The notes below the pieces were generated by a model. It ran no database searches and was not told the origin of the DNA. It saw only the letters and a program-made list of their open reading frames with translations. A program made the translations under genes and the position numbers. Below, piece by piece: positions 4,742 to 7,217 of a DNA stretch of 7,217 nt. The stretch comes from Microbacteriaceae bacterium (lineage in GTDB: Bacteria > Actinomycetota > Actinomycetes > Actinomycetales > Microbacteriaceae): assembly GCA_947447385.1 (NCBI GenBank), contig CANFKN010000064.1:1-7217 (forward strand), given 5' to 3'. How positions within the stretch are numbered: the stretch's first letter is position 1; the number at the start of each line of letters is the position of its first letter.

Positions 4742-6667
4742 TTGAGAGTGGCAACCGAGAAGCAACAACAACTCATTGAGCTCCTAAGTGAGCACACTGG
4801 GTGGCTTGGCGCACTCGAGCTGGCAGAAAAACTCGAAGTCTCAGACAGAACCATCAGAAACTACGTAAACGACATCAATCGAAGATTTGGTCCGGTCAAG
4901 TTGATCGAATCATCGGTGCACGGCTATCGCATGCAGCTCGAAGTTTATGAAAACCTTCGTTCAAACAATGCCATTGAAGGTTTAGTCAGCGGCGAGCAGA
5001 TTCGCACCAGCCGCGCTCACCAAATTGTTAACCGACTTGCGCAGCATCCGCTTGGCCTTGAAACCGCGGCTCTAGCACGTTCTATGCACGTTTCGTTAGC
5101 GACTCTAGAATCTGACCTTCGTCGTGCTCGAGACATTTTGAAGTCGGTTGGCCTCTCGATTGTGCGCCAAGATGGCAGTTTGTGGATCGAAGGCAACGAA
5201 GAAGGCATTCGCAAAGTTCTTTCTGGTCTGATCTATGAGTCTCTTCAATCTCAGTTTTTGAATCTCGATGACATTGCAGCGCGCTTTGAGTTGGCCGAGA
5301 TTGCCGAACTGAAGCGTGAACTTGTCGGCCGCCTCGATTACAGCGGCTACATCATCAACGGTTACGGCATCGATTCGGTGATGTTGCACTTTGCTATTGC
5401 CGTTGATCGCGTTCGCCGAGGTCAAACCCTACCTGCAAGTGACGAAATTTTTGACGAAGACATTTTGCAGGTTGCCGACCTGCTAAAAGGTTTGGCTGAA
5501 CGTCACTTTGAAATTGACTTGGGGCTTTCTGAACGCGTTTATTTGGCAAAGCAGCTGCTCAGCCTAGTGATCAGTTCAAGTTCTAGTTCTAAAGAGCATG
5601 CTCACATGGCTGCTGAGAGTGACCGAGAATTCGTTCAATCGGTGATCAGCGCTGTCAAACAAGAGTTTTTGGTTGACTTGCAAAACGAGGGTTTCATTGA
5701 ACGTTTTGCGTTGCACCTCGGGCATTTGGTGCGCAGAGCTAAGTTCGATTCGCTAAGCCGCAACCCATTGACCAAGTCAATCAAATCGTCATACCCAATG
5801 TTCTTCGACATCGCGGTTTTCGTAGGTTCGTTGATCAATAAAAACTATGGTGTTTCAGTCGACGAAGACGAAATCTCTTACATCGCCCTGCACGTTGGTG
5901 GTTATTTGCAGTCGCAGGTTGTGGCTGCAGAACTCGTCAAAGCAACCATTATTTGCCCGTCTTATTATGACCTTCACCTGGTCATGCGCCAGAGCATCGA
6001 AAAGTTGCTGGGCGACGAAATCGAAGTTGAAAACGTGATCACGTCAACAAACTTCAACGCCGATGAAATCACCACCGATCTCGTTATCAGCACGATTCCG
6101 ATTGCGTTTGACAAATTTCGTGTGGTGAATGTGCGGCCACTTTTGGCTGAGCTTGACGTGTGGAGCATTCGTGAGGCCATTGGCGAGATTAAGAACTCTC
6201 GCCGGCAAAACAAGATTCGTGAGCGCTTGCTTTCATATTTCAGTTCTGAGCTCTTTTTTAGAAACGTCAATAACCTAACGGCTGAAGAGATGATCTTGAA
6301 GCTCGGCGGTGCGTTGAAAAAACTTGGGTTCATCGACGATGAATACATTGAAGGTGCTATTGAACGAGAACGTCTCTCATCGACCGTGTTTGTTGATGGT
6401 TTGGCGATGCCTCACTCAATGTCGATGACCGCCAACGTGCCGACAATTGCTATCGTGGTTAATGACACGCCTATGTTATGGGGTGACCAAAAGGTCAACA
6501 TTGTGGCGTTTGTGGCGTTCGGGGCAAGTGGTCGTGGCGAGTTCCAAACCGTCTTTGAGCAGTTCATCGACCTGTTCTCTGATGACAAAGCCAGAAACAC
6601 TGTTGAGCGCGAGTCTCGCGACTTCGAATCTTTCATCGATGCAGTAGTTCGGGTGATTGACACATGA
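4742..6667 (+). CDS. mtlR: PRD-containing PTS-controlled transcriptional regulator, MtlR type
   Basis: A 641-residue multidomain regulator. Visible domains: HTH_11-like at ~9-45 (ELAEKLEVSDRTIRNYVNDI), a second Mga-like HTH at ~90-140, PRD1 at ~185-290, PRD2 at ~300-395, an EIIB-like domain at ~398-490 and a mannitol/fructose-type EIIA domain at ~505-641. Candidate phosphorylation sites are His216 in PRD1, His325 and His384 in PRD2, Cys405 in the EIIB-like domain (CPSYYD, a degenerate loop) and His558 in the EIIA domain (AMPHSM). The layout and residue spacing match B. subtilis-type MtlR, a DNA-binding activator switched by PTS phosphorylation, rather than the RNA-binding BglG/LicT antiterminators. 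PRD1 appears to lack its second His (YLAKQLLS at that place). An in-frame stop at 4736 limits the start to TTG 4742 or, perhaps better, GTG 4748; no strong ribosome site is present. It probably activates the divergent mannitol operon. Confidence 0.9.
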   Translation: MRVATEKQQQLIELLSEHTGWLGALELAEKLEVSDRTIRNYVNDINRRFGPVKLIESSVHGYRMQLEVYENLRSNNAIEGLVSGEQIRTSRAHQIVNRLAQHPLGLETAALARSMHVSLATLESDLRRARDILKSVGLSIVRQDGSLWIEGNEEGIRKVLSGLIYESLQSQFLNLDDIAARFELAEIAELKRELVGRLDYSGYIINGYGIDSVMLHFAIAVDRVRRGQTLPASDEIFDEDILQVADLLKGLAERHFEIDLGLSERVYLAKQLLSLVISSSSSSKEHAHMAAESDREFVQSVISAVKQEFLVDLQNEGFIERFALHLGHLVRRAKFDSLSRNPLTKSIKSSYPMFFDIAVFVGSLINKNYGVSVDEDEISYIALHVGGYLQSQVVAAELVKATIICPSYYDLHLVMRQSIEKLLGDEIEVENVITSTNFNADEITTDLVISTIPIAFDKFRVVNVRPLLAELDVWSIREAIGEIKNSRRQNKIRERLLSYFSSELFFRNVNNLTAEEMILKLGGALKKLGFIDDEYIEGAIERERLSSTVFVDGLAMPHSMSMTANVPTIAIVVNDTPMLWGDQKVNIVAFVAFGASGRGEFQTVFEQFIDLFSDDKARNTVERESRDFESFIDAVVRVIDT

Positions 6668-6730
6668 TGATTTCGTGCAAACCAACCCAAAGTCATTTTT
6701 CGTTTCAAAAGTTCAGTTATGGAGTATCTA
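6668..6730 (+). promoter_or_regulatory. Gap upstream of ptsH with HPr ribosome site
   Basis: These 63 nt separate the regulator stop from the HPr start. GGAG at 6721-6724 lies 6 nt before ATG 6731 and decides that start over the upstream in-frame ATG at 6719, which overlaps the ribosome site. The AT-rich middle could hold a promoter, but I see no convincing -35/-10 pair, no terminator for the regulator gene and no copy of the 4679-4698 inverted repeat. Read-through from the regulator gene is possible. Confidence 0.4.
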
Positions 6731-6997
6731 ATGGCCAACAAAAGTTTTGATGTCGTTGTTCTAGACCCAGTGGGTTTGCACGCCCGACCGGCTGCCTTGA
6801 TTGTGAAGCTTGTCAAAGACAGCGGGCTTGAGGTTGAGTTCACAAATGGCGATGTCACAGTCAAAGGCAATTCAGCTTTGCGCTTGATGAGTTTGAAAAT
6901 TAAATCGGGCAGCACGGTGAGCGTGACGGTTGAAAGCGAAGACCAGTCGGTCATTGATGATGTTAAAAGCCAACTAACCGAGATTTTGAAGGGCTAA
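6731..6997 (+). CDS. ptsH: PTS phosphocarrier protein HPr
   Basis: An 88-residue cytoplasmic phosphocarrier that shuttles phosphate from Enzyme I to EIIA proteins and to PRD regulators. The active-site motif GLHARPA is at residues 15-21 with His17 (His15 in standard numbering). A serine equivalent to regulatory Ser46 is present at residue 48 in KGNSALRLMSL; the residue before it is Asn and the usual Gly after MSL is Lys. HPr kinase, which uses this serine in Firmicutes, is usually missing in actinobacteria, so the residue may be structural. The start at 6731 is chosen from the GGAG at 6721-6724 rather than the in-frame ATG at 6719. ptsI follows after 2 nt, so the two form an operon. Linkage to the mannitol genes suggests mannitol is a main PTS substrate of this cell. 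Confidence 0.96.
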   Translation: MANKSFDVVVLDPVGLHARPAALIVKLVKDSGLEVEFTNGDVTVKGNSALRLMSLKIKSGSTVSVTVESEDQSVIDDVKSQLTEILKG

Positions 6998-6999
6998 TT

Positions 7000-7217
7000 G
7001 TGAGTTTTGCTAAGGGGCAGGTTCTTAGCGGTCTAGGCGTTGGCTTGGCTGCTGTATCGGCACGCGTAATTCGCGTTTTGCCACCTCAAGAACTGCCAGC
7101 TTGGCATCGCACCGAAGCTTCTTTTGAAGCCGAGCAAGCAACGCTTCGAAGTGGCATAGATTCGGTTGAAGCAAACTTGGCTCGCCTTGCTGAGGGCGCT
7201 GACGAAACATCGAGCGA
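7000..7217 (+). CDS. ptsI: PTS Enzyme I (PEP-protein phosphotransferase), N-terminal fragment cut by window end
   Basis: The first ~72 codons of the enzyme that autophosphorylates from PEP and transfers the phosphate to HPr. The start is GTG at 7000, 2 nt after the HPr stop, with GAAGGG about 6 nt upstream inside the HPr end. The N-terminus LSGLGVGLAAVSARVIRV fits the opening beta strand of Enzyme I (usually GxxxSxGxAxGP), although the usual SPG is replaced by GLA. It is followed by a charged helical stretch with FEAEQATLRSGIDSVEANLARLAE, matching the HPr-binding helical subdomain where Enzyme I proteins carry E..R...A...... L patterns. The catalytic His and the PEP-binding barrel lie beyond the window, so intactness cannot be judged. 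Its position directly after ptsH makes the call reliable despite the short fragment. Confidence 0.85.
   Translation, partial: MSFAKGQVLSGLGVGLAAVSARVIRVLPPQELPAWHRTEASFEAEQATLRSGIDSVEANLARLAEGADETSS

Noticed and set aside
4268..4766. Recurring GTTGCTT/AAGCAAC words at 4268, 4304, 4328, 4662 and 4760 around the control region
   Set aside because: The same word also occurs in coding sequence near 5939 and 7136 and fits common codon pairs, so it is weak evidence for an operator.
4742..6667. RNA-binding BglG/LicT-type antiterminator as an alternative identity for the regulator
   Set aside because: The N-terminus is a DNA-binding helix-turn-helix pair, not a CAT RNA-binding domain, and the EIIB-like and EIIA-like domains match MtlR-type activators.
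6412..6954. Open minus-strand frame of 180 codons across the regulator end and HPr
   Set aside because: It is antisense to the EIIA domain and HPr, Ser/Thr-rich without any family motif; best explained as a shadow frame.

Overview
The window looks like chromosomal DNA from an actinobacterium, most likely a moderate-GC member of the Microbacteriaceae (the freshwater 'Luna' type lineages such as Rhodoluna/Aquiluna would fit). This placement is an inference from the gene set, the dense packing, the GTG/TTG starts and protein flavour. No taxonomic marker gene is present. Hand counts of sample lines give roughly 53-58% GC in the arginine genes and nearer 40-50% in the PTS genes.

Layout. (1) 1-1151, plus strand: the 3' end of argB (acetylglutamate kinase) followed after 3 nt by a complete argF (ornithine carbamoyltransferase), the tail of an arginine biosynthesis operon. 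(2) 1167-4613, minus strand and convergent with argF: a five-gene mannitol operon. In transcription order it is a small stand-alone Lac/Cel-like EIIB protein, the mannitol EIIC permease, the mannitol EIIB, the mannitol EIIA and mannitol-1-phosphate 5-dehydrogenase (mtlD). (3) 4614-4741: a short divergent control region with a perfect 7-bp inverted repeat. (4) 4742-6667, plus strand: a large MtlR/BglG-type PRD regulator with HTH, two PRDs, an EIIB-like domain and an EIIA-like domain. (5) 6731-6997 and 7000-7217 (cut by the window end), plus strand: HPr (ptsH) and the start of Enzyme I (ptsI).

How it works together. Enzyme I takes phosphate from PEP and passes it to HPr, then to EIIA (His62), then to EIIB (Cys13), which phosphorylates mannitol as it enters through EIIC. 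MtlD oxidises mannitol-1-phosphate to fructose-6-phosphate with NAD+. The regulator carries PTS-phosphorylatable residues in PRD2, the EIIB-like domain and the EIIA-like domain, so it can read the phosphorylation state of the same relay and probably controls the divergent operon. Every protein needed for PTS-dependent mannitol use and its control is therefore encoded in about 6 kb. The main loose end is the extra EIIB-like protein heading the operon, which has no EIIA or EIIC partner of its own family in view.

I see no RNA genes, CRISPR array, insertion sequence or other mobile element. No stretch longer than 300 bases lacks a gene. I did not find a wholly new system. The most interesting points are the orphan EIIB, the control-region palindrome, the structured leader before the permease gene, and the self-contained nature of the PTS locus.
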